From Streptomyces lunaelactis (lineage in GTDB: Bacteria; Actinomycetota; Actinomycetes; Streptomycetales; Streptomycetaceae), in assembly GCF_003054555.1 (NCBI RefSeq), contig NZ_CP026304.1:4464001-4528000 (forward strand): a DNA stretch of 64,000 bases, given 5' to 3'. The notes beneath the pieces were generated by a model. It ran no database searches. It was not told the DNA's origin and saw nothing but the letters and a program-made list of their open reading frames with translations. Position 1 is the first letter of the stretch; each line of letters begins with the position of its first letter. Both the position numbers and the translations under genes were made by a program. Positions 43,325-52,186 of the stretch are shown one piece after another.

Positions 43325-45754
43325 GTGAGAGAGCGGATCCGGGTATTCGGTGGGGCGGCGCTGGCCGCCGTCTATGTGCCGGGCAAGCGCGACGACACTC
43401 TGCAGCTGGTGGAATCGGCCGGCGGCTCCGGCGCCCGGTACGGGCTGCTGCCCAGCTATCCCCCGTCCGCTCACGCTCCCGTCGTGGACGCCTTCCGCAC
43501 CGGTCGCCCCCTGTGGTTGAACGCGGTGGGGGTCGCCTCCTACGGCGAGAGCGGCCCCGAGACCCTGCCCGCCCAGATCTCGCTGGGCGCCCTGCCCCTC
43601 GGGGCGAACGGGCAGCCGGTGGGCTGTCTCGTCGTCGTGGACGACGTCGCCGACGGTTTCGACGCCGAACGGCGCAACTTCCTGGAGCTCTACGCAGACC
43701 AGGTCACCGCATGGCTCGAAGCGGGCGGCGAACCGAACACTCACGCCATTGGCCGTACCGGACCCCGCCCGATGCTGGGCCCCACCCTGGACCGCTTCTG
43801 CGTCGGCTCGTTCACCCTGGTCCTGAGCACCGGGCAGATCGACGCCGACTCCCGGGTGCTCGATCTGGTCGACATCCCGCAGGACGCCTTCGACGGACGC
43901 GTGGAGACGCTCCTCGCGCACACCGTCCCCGACGACCTGCCCTCGCTCATGTCCATCGTCGAGCCGGGCCATATGACCTCCGGCGGACGGGAGCTCGAAT
44001 TCCGTATCCGCCGCCCCACCGGCGAACTGCGCTGGCTGCGCCTGCGGGCCCGGCGGCTCGCGGACGGCGGAGGCAAGCCGGAGCGCGTGCTCGGCGTGGT
44101 CGCCGACGCCGCGCATCTGAGGCCCAGCGCCGACGAGGTCTCCCGGGTGCAGCGGCTGTCCGTCGCGCTGGCCGGCGCGATGACCGTCCGGGACGTCAGC
44201 CGGGCGGTGGTCGCCGCTCTGCGCGACCCGTTGGGAGCCGATCGGGTGGCCCTCGCCGAACTCGAGGCCGACCGGCTGGTGGTCACGGTCCTCGACCCAC
44301 CGGAACCCGAGGCCTGGCCGGAGCTCTGGCGGTCCGAATGGCGGTCCGAGTGGCCGGATGCGCCCGCCCGTGCCCTGCCCACGCTGGAGGCCGCGCTGCG
44401 CGAAGGCCGCATGAGCCTGTGGACGGCGGGCTCTGCCCTCGAACCGGGCCTCGCGGGCATCGGCCCCGGCGGTCTCGCCGTCCTGGCGCTTCCCGCGGAG
44501 GGCCGGGTGGTCGGCTCCTGCCTGATCGGCTGGGACGAGCCGCACGAGTTCGGCCCCGAGGAACGGTCCCTGCTCACCGCGACGGCGGGCCTGGTCGGGC
44601 AGGCCCTGGTGCGGGCCCGTTCGCTGGACGCAGAGCACGAGCTGGCGACGATGCTCCAGCGCAGCCTGCTGCCGCGCAAGCTGCCGAATCTGCCGGGCGG
44701 AGTGGCTGTCGCCCGCTATCTGCCCGCGACGGTGGGACTCGCGGTCGGGGGCGACTGGTACGACGTGATCCCGCTCTCCGAGAACCATGTGGCGCTGGTC
44801 GTCGGGGACGTGCAGGGCCACAACGCGGGCGCCGCGACGATCATGGGCCAGATGCGTACGGCGATCAGGGCCTACGCCGTCGAGGGCCACCCGCCCGACG
44901 TGGTCGTCTCCCGCGCCAACCGCCTGCTCGTCGGCATGGAGACCGACCTCTTCGCCACCTGCTGCTATGTCGCCATCGACATGGAGGAGGGCGACGCCTG
45001 GTGCGTACGGGCGGGACACCTGCCACCGCTGCTGCGCGACCCGGACGGCAGCACCCGGGAGGTGGTGATCGAGGGCGGGCCGCCGCTGGGTGTGCTCGCG
45101 GAGGCGGAGTTCCCGATGACCACCGTCGCCCTGGCCCCCGGCGCGGTGCTCACCCTGCTGACGGACGGCCTGGTCGAGTCCTCGAGCCTCCACCTGGAGG
45201 ACGGCATGCGGCGCGTGTGCGACGCACTGTCCACCGCCGACCCGACCGACGTCGGGCGGATGGCGGACCAGCTGCTCGGCGGCGTCAACCGGCGTGACGA
45301 CGACGTGGCCCTGCTGCTCCTGCGCTACGACGGGATAGGGGTCCGGCCGCTCCGTGCGGGCTGGACGGTGTGGCGGCTGCCCGACGCCGTCGCACACGCC
45401 CGCCGCTTCACCTCCCGGATGCTGCGCTCCTGGAGGGTGACGGAGGAGAGGGACGCGATTTTGCTGATCGTCTCCGAGCTGGTCACCAATGCCCTGGTGC
45501 ACACCCAGGGCCAGGTGCGCCTCGACCTCACGCTCACCGGGGAGCGCCTGCGGGTGGCGGCGAGCGACTCGTCGCCGCGCGCGCCCGTCAAACCGTCGAA
45601 CGTGAACTGGGAGGCGACGGGGGGCCGGGGCATCATGCTCGTCGAGGCGGTGTCGGAGGCGTACGGCTCCGTGCCGCTCAGCGGCGGCAAGCAGGTGTGG
45701 GCCGAAGTGGCCCTGCAGCCGCGTGAGCCGGGCGTGACGACGCGTGTGCCCTGA
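43325..45754 (+). CDS. SpoIIE-type PP2C phosphatase with GAF, PAS and ATPase domains
   Basis: This 809-residue cytoplasmic signalling protein has an N-terminal GAF-like sensor (about 1-135), a PAS domain (150-260, ending in the PAC-like ELRWLRLRARRL), a second GAF (270-425), a SpoIIE/PP2C phosphatase (435-675; GGDWYDVIPL, VVGDVQGHNAGAA, LTDGLVESS) and an RsbW-like HATPase (690-800; ELVTNALVH, GGRGIMLVEAV). Such proteins reverse or impose phosphorylation of STAS anti-sigma antagonists and control SigB/SigF-like factors. No STAS or sigma gene is adjacent. The GTG start has GGAGG 11 bases upstream. Confidence 0.9.
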   Translation: MRERIRVFGGAALAAVYVPGKRDDTLQLVESAGGSGARYGLLPSYPPSAHAPVVDAFRTGRPLWLNAVGVASYGESGPETLPAQISLGALPLGANGQPVGCLVVVDDVADGFDAERRNFLELYADQVTAWLEAGGEPNTHAIGRTGPRPMLGPTLDRFCVGSFTLVLSTGQIDADSRVLDLVDIPQDAFDGRVETLLAHTVPDDLPSLMSIVEPGHMTSGGRELEFRIRRPTGELRWLRLRARRLADGGGKPERVLGVVADAAHLRPSADEVSRVQRLSVALAGAMTVRDVSRAVVAALRDPLGADRVALAELEADRLVVTVLDPPEPEAWPELWRSEWRSEWPDAPARALPTLEAALREGRMSLWTAGSALEPGLAGIGPGGLAVLALPAEGRVVGSCLIGWDEPHEFGPEERSLLTATAGLVGQALVRARSLDAEHELATMLQRSLLPRKLPNLPGGVAVARYLPATVGLAVGGDWYDVIPLSENHVALVVGDVQGHNAGAATIMGQMRTAIRAYAVEGHPPDVVVSRANRLLVGMETDLFATCCYVAIDMEEGDAWCVRAGHLPPLLRDPDGSTREVVIEGGPPLGVLAEAEFPMTTVALAPGAVLTLLTDGLVESSSLHLEDGMRRVCDALSTADPTDVGRMADQLLGGVNRRDDDVALLLLRYDGIGVRPLRAGWTVWRLPDAVAHARRFTSRMLRSWRVTEERDAILLIVSELVTNALVHTQGQVRLDLTLTGERLRVAASDSSPRAPVKPSNVNWEATGGRGIMLVEAVSEAYGSVPLSGGKQVWAEVALQPREPGVTTRVP

Positions 45755-45797
45755 CGCGACGACGCGCGAGCCCTGACGCGGCGACGCGTGTGCCCTG
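45736..45797. repeat. Imperfect 22-bp repeats after the SpoIIE gene
   Basis: Three copies of a GACGCGxCGACGCGxGxGCCCT unit overlap the end of the gene and the intergenic gap. Confidence 0.5.
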
Positions 45798-45860
45798 CCG
45801 GAACGAGTGGTGCGCACGCCGCCGTGGCGGACGTGCGCACCCGTGTCGACCAATGGCCCG

Positions 45861-47780
45861 CTACGGCTTCCACCAGGGGGCCGAGGCATCGCGCAGCGTG
45901 TTCGTGCCGCAGTGCACCTCGCCCTGGCCGAGGTGGTATGTGTACCAGTCGTCGAGGTACGACACCTTCATGCCCGCGCCCGTGTACGCGGCGTTCACGG
46001 CGGCGGTGAAGATGTCCTTGCCGCCGATGACCGGTCCCCACTGCCGAGGGGCCAGGTAGCGGTCTCTGCCGAGCACGATCCCGTTGACAGCTCCCGGGAC
46101 GTAAGCGCTGGTCATGACGGTTTCCGGGGCCGCCAAGCCGTCGCGGTCGCGGTGCCTCGCGAGCTCCTTCTGCTGTCCGTACTGCCGGACGGCGTCCGGT
46201 GCCTCTCCCGCGCCCATCCGCGACAGCCGCGGCATGCTGTCACCCCGCTCGGAGTCCTCCGTACCCCGCGTGTACAGGGCGGGCACCCGCACGACCTCGG
46301 AGTCGGTCACGCCCGTCTTGCGCCTGAGCACCTCAAGATTCGCCTTGATCCGCTTGGCGGCCATGGTGTTGTCGGCCACCAGCCACTTCGAGGCGAGCGC
46401 CTGGCTGATGGTCTCCTTCGGGGCGGGCATGTCCTTGCTGCCCGGCACCGAGAACATCCGTGTGCCGCCGTGGCCGGCCGCTTTCGCCTCGCGCAGCAAC
46501 CGCAGTCCCGCGTCCGGGTCGGCGATCGCGATCTTCCAGCCACGAGGGGTGTCAGCAGGGAGGAACTGGACGAATTCGTCAACGTGGCCCACGTGCAGCC
46601 ATGAGGTGTCCAGCAGCAGCGGATCCTGGAAGCCCTGGGACTTGAGCAGCGTACGCATGGCCTGCGCGGGCTTCGAGCCGTTGTCCTTGCGCTCGCCCAT
46701 GATGATGCGCCCGGCCGGGAAGGACCGGCCGCCCTGGCTGTACGGAGGGATGGTCTCCAGGTTCCCCATCGAGTTGAGCGTCCACTCCTCCGAGTCACGG
46801 ACCCCGGAGACCTGCACCACTCCCACGCCGTTGCCGCGCAGCTTCTCGAACAGCTCCCGGCCGGCCTCACGGTCGGCCTGCGCCGACCGCAGCATCACGC
46901 GCATCACCTGCTGCCGCCCACCGGGACCGGCCATGCTCACATAGCCAGGTTCGACGAAGTCCTGTGCCCAGACGTCCTGGTACTTGTCGAAGGTGACCAG
47001 CGGCTTGCTGATCCCGGCCGCCTTGACCCCTGCCGCAAGGCCCTTGACGAACGCCTGCTGCCGACGCGCGTAGTCGTCCTTCCCCGGCAGCCTGGTGACC
47101 AGCAACTGCTGCGCGTTCTGCAGGTGGTGGTGGGTCAGGAGCGGGGCGACGCGCAGGGTGACATCGTCCGAATTGCTCTTCCCGCCGGATGTCACGGTCA
47201 GGCGGATCACGGCGCGGCCGTCCCAGACCGCGCTGTCGCGTATGACGTCGGTGCTCTCGACTCCGAGCTCCACACCGGAGCGGAGCTCGGCGGCGGACAG
47301 CCGGGTCTTGGCCGTGACCAGGGCCCAGCCGGTGGAGCGCTTGAAGAAAACCCGGGTGTTCTTGCCGCCGGTCACGACCCTCAGCGCACCCGTCGCGTCC
47401 GCGGGCAGCTTCGCCATCGGCACGGAACGCACCCGGGCCAGGTCGGCCAGGTCGTCGGCGCCGTTCACCTTGGCGTCGGTGGCGTCATTGCAGGCGGCGA
47501 GTTTGGCATCCGGCAGGGGCTTGCCGCCCGGGCCCTTGACCGCGCACCGTTTGGTGTCGTCGTCGATGTTGGGCAGGAAGACAGCTCCTCTCCCGGGGGA
47601 CCAACTGTCCTCCCCCTCGGTGTCCGTCGCACCGGTGACATCGACGCGCCCGTCCCGGTTCACATCCGCCCGGAGGTCGATCGTGGGCGGCTCGGCGGCG
47701 AACGCCGGTGACGCGGGCGCCAGTACGGCCCCGATCACGGTGATGGCCAGTGCCGCGTGTCTCGCATGGCTCGTACCCAA
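45861..47780 (-). CDS. Secreted protein-arginine deiminase (PAD) family protein
   Basis: This 639-residue protein has a signal peptide (cut after AFA-A), an acidic EF-like calcium segment (LRADVNRDGRVDVTGATD), and a PAD catalytic domain. The expected residues are present: Asp274 in VWAQDFVEP, His399 and Asp401 in LHVGHVDEF, and Cys624 in GEVHCGTNT, as in PAD4 (Asp350, His471, Asp473, Cys645). It should convert protein arginine to citrulline, calcium-dependent, outside the cell. A TTG start at 47780 follows AGGAAGGG by eight bases; an inverted repeat lies just upstream. Confidence 0.85.
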   Translation of the reverse strand: MGTSHARHAALAITVIGAVLAPASPAFAAEPPTIDLRADVNRDGRVDVTGATDTEGEDSWSPGRGAVFLPNIDDDTKRCAVKGPGGKPLPDAKLAACNDATDAKVNGADDLADLARVRSVPMAKLPADATGALRVVTGGKNTRVFFKRSTGWALVTAKTRLSAAELRSGVELGVESTDVIRDSAVWDGRAVIRLTVTSGGKSNSDDVTLRVAPLLTHHHLQNAQQLLVTRLPGKDDYARRQQAFVKGLAAGVKAAGISKPLVTFDKYQDVWAQDFVEPGYVSMAGPGGRQQVMRVMLRSAQADREAGRELFEKLRGNGVGVVQVSGVRDSEEWTLNSMGNLETIPPYSQGGRSFPAGRIIMGERKDNGSKPAQAMRTLLKSQGFQDPLLLDTSWLHVGHVDEFVQFLPADTPRGWKIAIADPDAGLRLLREAKAAGHGGTRMFSVPGSKDMPAPKETISQALASKWLVADNTMAAKRIKANLEVLRRKTGVTDSEVVRVPALYTRGTEDSERGDSMPRLSRMGAGEAPDAVRQYGQQKELARHRDRDGLAAPETVMTSAYVPGAVNGIVLGRDRYLAPRQWGPVIGGKDIFTAAVNAAYTGAGMKVSYLDDWYTYHLGQGEVHCGTNTLRDASAPWWKP

Positions 47781-47798
47781 GATGCTGTCCCTTCCTGA

Positions 47799-47815
47799 GG
47801 TTCGGTTACCGAACC
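47799..47815. promoter_or_regulatory. Inverted repeat upstream of the deiminase gene
   Basis: GGTTCGG-TTA-CCGAACC is perfect and lies about 20 bases before the TTG start on the minus strand, next to the ribosome site. Outer CTTCC/GGAAG bases add a partial second stem that would include the Shine-Dalgarno sequence. It may be a repressor operator or a leader hairpin limiting translation. Confidence 0.5.
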
Positions 47816-47966
47816 GGAAGAGGGCGGGGACGAGCGGTCCGTTGCCTGCGGGCGCCGGGATCATCCCGGGGGCGGGTGGGGCGCGACTGGTGGAGGAGGC
47901 GGTGTCAGACCCGGGCATGACGAGGAATCAGGCGTGCCGGGGTATGGGGGCGTCTGGTGCGGCGGA

Positions 47967-48101
47967 ATGAAAAGGCTGGTGGGCAGGCCGACCGCCACCT
48001 ACCGGGTCTTCGGCATCGACGCGGCCCGCAATGCGTCGGCCGGGTCCACAGCGGCCCTCGTCGCCCGGGCGACTATGCGCGCGCCGCGCCCATGGTCCTG
48101 A
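47967..48101 (+). pseudogene. Possible N-terminal remnant of a membrane-acyltransferase-like protein
   Basis: A 44-codon frame starting MKRLVGRPTATYRVFGIDAA has strong third-position GC bias. RVFGIDAAR is the usual start of DUF418/heparan-acyltransferase-like membrane proteins, but no membrane helix follows. After a TGA the same frame stays codon-biased to about 48230 (EAREGIEPEWTAS) without a recognised domain. The rest of 47819-48350 shows no gene. Confidence 0.3.
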
Positions 48102-48350
48102 CGGCTCTACGAGGCGAGGGAAGGCATCGAGCCGGAGTGGACCGCTTCGGCGAGCGACGACGTCTGCCGTCACCGGGTCTACCGGGTCTACCGGTCGAAG
48201 GGCCTCGCCCGTCGCCACGGATGTGGACAGGGGGAGCGGCGCCCTGAGGCGACCGTGGCCCCTGCCTCGGCCCGTAGCCCCTGGCGTCCGAGGGACAGGG
48301 CAGGCACCCGCCCTCCGGGCGAGCGCCCCGTGCGGCACCCGGGGAAGGCG

Positions 48351-49091
48351 CTACTCGCCGATGCGCACCATCGCGAGCGTGATGTTGTCGGGGCCACCCG
48401 CCTCGATGGCCGCCTTCCACAACTCGAAGGCGGCCCGGCCGTCGTCGTACACCCGCAGCAGGCCGTCGAGCGCATCGTCCGGCACCGGGTCCGTGAGCCC
48501 GTCGGTGCACACCAGGTAGCGATCGCCCGTGGACAGCGCGGAGACCGTGACATGGGCCGTGACGCCCATGAAAACGGAGCTGCCGCCGAGCGTCTGCGTG
48601 ACGGCCGACGTGGTGCGCTGTCCGGGAGCCAGCGGTGGGCTGTCGTCCACGCTCACCTGGCGAAGTCCGTCCTGGGCCGCGTCGAACACCTTGCTGTCGC
48701 CGACATTGAACGTCAGCAGCGAATCCGCCAGGACGAGGGTGCCCGCGATGGTGGTCCCCATGGTGACCAGTTCAGGACGGCCGCGAGCGGCCGAGTACAC
48801 CGCCTGGTTGCAGACGTCCAGGGCGTCCCGGACGGCTTCCTCGCCGTCCAGCGAAGGGCCGAGGGAAGCGAGCTGCCGGGCGACCAGAGCACTGGCCACC
48901 TCACCGCCCGGCTGCCCGCCGAGCCCGTCGGCGACCGCGACGACGAGCGGTGTGCCAAGGGGGAACAGCAGCGTCTGGGGGTTCTCGGTCACCGTGCCGC
49001 ACAGCGTCCACGGCCCTACGACGAGGCTGTCCTCGTTGTGCTCGCGGATCAGCCCGACGTGGCTCAAGGCGGTCACAGCTATGTACGGCAC
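48351..49091 (-). CDS. PP2C-family serine/threonine phosphatase
   Basis: This 246-residue protein has PP2C motifs: SHVGLIREHNEDSLVV (Asp metal ligand), VVAVADGLGGQPGGEVAS, LLTFNVGDSKVF, YLVCTDGLTD and GGPDNITLAMVRI. It dephosphorylates Ser/Thr proteins in a Mn-dependent way; a kinase partner is not adjacent. The start is GTG 49091 (VPYIAVTAL); the open frame upstream lacks a ribosome site. It is separated from the SpoIIE gene by the deiminase. Confidence 0.88.
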   Translation of the reverse strand: MPYIAVTALSHVGLIREHNEDSLVVGPWTLCGTVTENPQTLLFPLGTPLVVAVADGLGGQPGGEVASALVARQLASLGPSLDGEEAVRDALDVCNQAVYSAARGRPELVTMGTTIAGTLVLADSLLTFNVGDSKVFDAAQDGLRQVSVDDSPPLAPGQRTTSAVTQTLGGSSVFMGVTAHVTVSALSTGDRYLVCTDGLTDPVPDDALDGLLRVYDDGRAAFELWKAAIEAGGPDNITLAMVRIGE

Positions 49092-49245
49092 CGAAAGGTC
49101 CCGCCTTTCCGTAACGGCAGGTGTGTCCCTCTCCACTGTCCCTCCCCACCATTGTGACGCGCTCCTCGTACAGCGGTGGTGATCGAACTCCGCCGTTCGG
49201 GAACGTGAGAGATGAAACGAATCGGACCGATGGGAAGGCATCCGC

Positions 49246-50442
49246 ATGGACATCGACGCGCTCCGCCGTGACACCCCGGGCTGCGCCAACCGCGTGCATC
49301 TCAACAGTGCGGGGGCCGGCCTGCTGTCCCGGCGGACACTGCGGGCGATGACCTCCCACCTGGAGCTCGAGGCCGCCATCGGCGGCTACGAGGCGGCCGA
49401 CCAGGAAAAGGAGCGCGTCGACGCGACGTACACGCATATCGCCGAGCTCGTGGGCGGCCGGGCCGATGAGGTGGCGCTCTTCGGCAACTCCACGCACGCC
49501 TGGAATGCCGCGTTCTACTCGCTGGCCCCGGCCTTCCGGCCCGGCGACCGCATCCTGACCGGCCGGGCCGAGTACGGCAGCAACGTCCTGGCCTACCTCC
49601 AGATCGCCGAGCGCACCGGCGCCGAGGTTGTCGTGGTCCCCAATGACGCGTCGGGACAACTGGACACGACCGCCCTTGCCGCGCTCATCGACGAGCGCAC
49701 CAGGCTGGTCGGGGTCAGCCACATCCCCACCAGCGGCGGTCTGGTCAACCCGGCCGCCGAGATCGGCCGGATCGCCCGGGCCGCCGGGGTGCCCTTCCTG
49801 CTGGACGCCACCCAGTCGGTCGGTCAGTTCCCCGTCGACGTACGCGAGATCGGCTGCGACATGCTCAGCGCCACCGGCCGCAAGTTCCTGCGCGGGCCGC
49901 GCGGAACAGGGTTCCTGTGGGTGCGCGGCGAAGCGCTGGAACACCTCGACCCGCACGTCATTGACATCGAGGCGGCCACCTGGGACGGCGGGCGCGGCTT
50001 CACCTGGCAGCCGGGGGCGCGGCGCTTCGCCACGTGGGAGATGAGCTACTCGAATGTCCTGGGGCTGAGCGCGGCCGTACGACAGGCGCTCGATCTGGGG
50101 ATGGAGGAGATCGGCAAGCGGGCCGTCACACTCGGCGGCCGGCTGCGGGACCGGCTCGAGGCCCTGCCCGGTGTCACCACGTACGACCTGGGCCGCGAGA
50201 AGTGCGCGATCGTGACCGCGAAGGTCGACGGCGTCGCGACCGAGGACGTCGCCGCCACCCTGGCGCTGCACCACATCAACGTCACGACGACCACGCCGGC
50301 GCACACGCAGTTCGACACCGAGGAGCGTGGGGTGCATCCGTTGGTGAGGCTCTCGCCGCACTACTACAACACCGAGGCGGAGATCGACCGTGCCGTCGAA
50401 GTGATCGCCGACGTGGCGCGGGGCGCGGGCGAGCGGCGGTGA
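49246..50442 (+). CDS. Class V PLP-dependent aminotransferase / cysteine-desulfurase-like
   Basis: This 398-residue PLP enzyme has Lys213 in SATGRKFLRGPRGTGFLWV as the cofactor lysine, AGVPFLLDATQSVGQFPVD with the Asp that contacts the pyridine, and GNSTHAWNAAFYSL for the phosphate. It resembles ergothioneine lyase or cysteine desulfurase-like proteins of group V but lacks a clear active-site Cys loop. The reaction is unknown: transamination, lyase or desulfurase. It is divergent from the PP2C gene. Confidence 0.87.
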   Translation: MDIDALRRDTPGCANRVHLNSAGAGLLSRRTLRAMTSHLELEAAIGGYEAADQEKERVDATYTHIAELVGGRADEVALFGNSTHAWNAAFYSLAPAFRPGDRILTGRAEYGSNVLAYLQIAERTGAEVVVVPNDASGQLDTTALAALIDERTRLVGVSHIPTSGGLVNPAAEIGRIARAAGVPFLLDATQSVGQFPVDVREIGCDMLSATGRKFLRGPRGTGFLWVRGEALEHLDPHVIDIEAATWDGGRGFTWQPGARRFATWEMSYSNVLGLSAAVRQALDLGMEEIGKRAVTLGGRLRDRLEALPGVTTYDLGREKCAIVTAKVDGVATEDVAATLALHHINVTTTTPAHTQFDTEERGVHPLVRLSPHYYNTEAEIDRAVEVIADVARGAGERR

Positions 50443-50483
50443 GGCCTGTCGGTCCACGGTGCCCGGTGCTGCGGCGCGTGGTC

Positions 50484-50819
50484 CTACGGCGCCTCGTCAG
50501 CGTGTTTCAGTGCCGACCGCGCGTCGACGACGTCCCCTGCGAGCGTTGCCCAGTACGGATGCGTGCTCACCGTGACCGACAGTTCGAGCAGCCGCCGACG
50601 CAGCCGCTGCTCCTCGGCCAGCTGTTCGGCGGTATAGCCCGGGCTGGCCGGGAACGACACGACGCGATCGCCCAGTACGTGCTTCTCGCTCGTCCAGCCC
50701 GGCTCCGGAGCCACCGACCACGGCAGGGTCCGGCACAGCGCCGCGTACTCGGCGCGCGTCCGGTGCAGGTCGAGCTGCGCGGTGCGGAGGTCGTCGGGGA
50801 AGTCGTACGTTTCAGCCAC
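50484..50819 (-). CDS. Conserved hypothetical protein
   Basis: This 111-residue soluble protein is rich in Leu and charged residues: YDFPDDLRTAQLDLHRTRAEYAALC, then LPWSVAPEPGW and a helical SPGYTAEQLAEEQRLRRRLLEL. It looks like two long helices with a loop. No family is recognised. It is transcribed opposite the remnant that begins at 50857. Confidence 0.65.
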   Translation of the reverse strand: MAETYDFPDDLRTAQLDLHRTRAEYAALCRTLPWSVAPEPGWTSEKHVLGDRVVSFPASPGYTAEQLAEEQRLRRRLLELSVTVSTHPYWATLAGDVVDARSALKHADEAP

Positions 50820-50856
50820 ATGGGAATGGTACGCCTGTTCGATTTATAGTTGGGCG

Positions 50857-51198
50857 ATGCCGAGAGCAGCCGCGGCGGTCTCCGGGCTGCTGGGACCACG
50901 GGTCGCACGGCTGGTCGCGCTCCACATCCCCGCCAAGCGGTATCTCGCGGCGGCCGATCCGGAGTGCGCGGCCGGGCTGTCCCCGGAGAGCACGCGTACG
51001 CTCGCGCTCCAGGGCGGGCCGATCACTCCGCAGGAGCAGAACGCGTTCGAGGCGGACCCCGACTCTCCGGCGGCGGTCGCGCTGCGCCGCGCCGACGACG
51101 CGGGGAAGGTCGTGGGCCTCAGGGTGGCGGGCCTGGAGCACTGGCGGCCCCGGGTGGAGCGCGTGGCCGCCTCTCACGCCGGGACGTTCGCGCCCTGA
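50857..51198 (+). pseudogene. HD-domain phosphohydrolase (PhnZ-like), C-terminal part
   Basis: This 113-codon frame reads VSGLLGPRVARLVALHIPAK then RYLAAADPECAAGLSPESTR, TLALQGGPITPQEQNAFEAD and VGLRVAGLEHWRP. These are the second half of PhnZ-like HD proteins (the LVALHI-xAKRYL and LQGGPM blocks). The N-terminal HD metal site is absent, so the product cannot be an active mixed-valence iron oxygenase or phosphohydrolase. It might still be translated from ATG 50857 but is best called a 5'-truncated gene. Confidence 0.6.
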
Positions 51199-51341
51199 GA
51201 CACGCCCTATGTCCGCGGGAGGGTTGCCCCGGCGTCCTAGGCCGTGTCTGCCACTTCCCGACGACCAGTCAGGCGGCGCTGCGGCCACGGCCTGAGGCCC
51301 GCGCGGGTCACGGCACCTGGTGCGTCACGGCACCCTCTCGG

Positions 51342-51884
51342 TCATGACACCTGCGCTTCGAAGTCTCCTGGGCGAAGCCGGAACACCTGGAGCCGCATGT
51401 CGTAGTACTTCTCGGTCTCGCCGACCCACTCCATGCCGATCCGGCGAGCGGTCGCCGCAGCGCGCTTGTTCGCCGGCCGGACCACCGCGAGGAGTTCGTC
51501 GAACCCCTTGTCAAAGGCCCAGCGAGCCAGCGCGCGCCCCGCCTCGGAGGCGTAGCCCTGGCCCCACATTTCGGGGTGCAACTGCCACCCCATCTCGATG
51601 TCGTCCCCGCGCGGAGGAAGCGGCAACAGGATCCCGCCGCCGACGAGGCGCTGATCCTCTCGCCGTTCGATCGCCCAGCGGCCCGCCGGCGGGACCAGCC
51701 GGCCGTCCTCGCCGATCCACTGCTGCAGGACCAGCCGCATGGCGTTGACGTCCCCGACACGGTCCATGGCCGGACTCAGCCACCGCGCGACGCTGGAAGC
51801 GCTGAAGATGCCGAGCGCCTGTTCCGCATCCTGGATGCGCCAGGGCCGCAGCATCAACCTCTCGGTCTCAAGCTGACCAACCAT
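51342..51884 (-). CDS. GNAT-family N-acetyltransferase (RimJ/L-like)
   Basis: This 180-residue protein begins LETERLMLRPWRIQDAEQAL (RimJ/RimL-type N-terminus) and has the acetyl-CoA loop MWGQGYASEAGRALARWAF and motif B NKRAAATARRIGMEWVGE. It transfers an acetyl group to an amine, possibly of a protein N-terminus or an antibiotic; the substrate is unknown. AAGGAGG precedes the ATG at 51884. Confidence 0.88.
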   Translation of the reverse strand: MVGQLETERLMLRPWRIQDAEQALGIFSASSVARWLSPAMDRVGDVNAMRLVLQQWIGEDGRLVPPAGRWAIERREDQRLVGGGILLPLPPRGDDIEMGWQLHPEMWGQGYASEAGRALARWAFDKGFDELLAVVRPANKRAAATARRIGMEWVGETEKYYDMRLQVFRLRPGDFEAQVS

Positions 51885-52168
51885 CCGTCCTCCTTGGTGG
51901 GTCCTCCGCGTCGGATCCGCACCGGGCAGAAGATCCCGTCGGGGTCGTAGCGCCGCCAGGTCTCCTTGACACGGGTGCCGGTCGTTCCAGGGTAGGCACG
52001 GTCGAAGGTGTCGCTCCCTGTGCCGCTCTCGACGTTCGCGTAGGAGCCGGCGGCGTACGGCCGTATGGGTTCCCAGGCCTCCTGCACGGGCACGCTTCCG
52101 CTCTTCCTCGCCGCGGGCTTCGAGGAGGTGGCCCGCCCCACCCCGGGCGGCGGGATCAGCAGCGGCAT
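51854..52168 (-). pseudogene. FAD-linked oxidase, BBE-domain remnant
   Basis: The frame from EAWEPIRPYAAGSYANVESG to WRRYDPDGIFCPV is the C-terminal berberine-bridge-like domain of a FAD-dependent oxidoreductase, where SYANxES and RYDPDGIF are typical. The FAD-binding N-terminal part is missing and the first 28 codons do not match. It overlaps the start of the GNAT gene. It is a 5'-deleted remnant. Confidence 0.6.
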
Positions 52169-52186
52169 CCAGGTCGCCCGGTGAGA

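Noticed and set aside
43325..45754. SpoIIE gene as part of a stressosome or SigB operon
   Set aside because: No STAS, RsbS/R/T or sigma gene lies next to it, so an operon claim is not supported.
42986..45889. A 967-codon open frame opposite the SpoIIE gene
   Set aside because: High GC makes the antisense frame of GC-rich genes open. Its sequence is low complexity (Arg/Gly/His-rich), no domain is seen, and codon bias fits the opposite strand. Only the last ~20 codons, beyond the SpoIIE gene, look like a real remnant.
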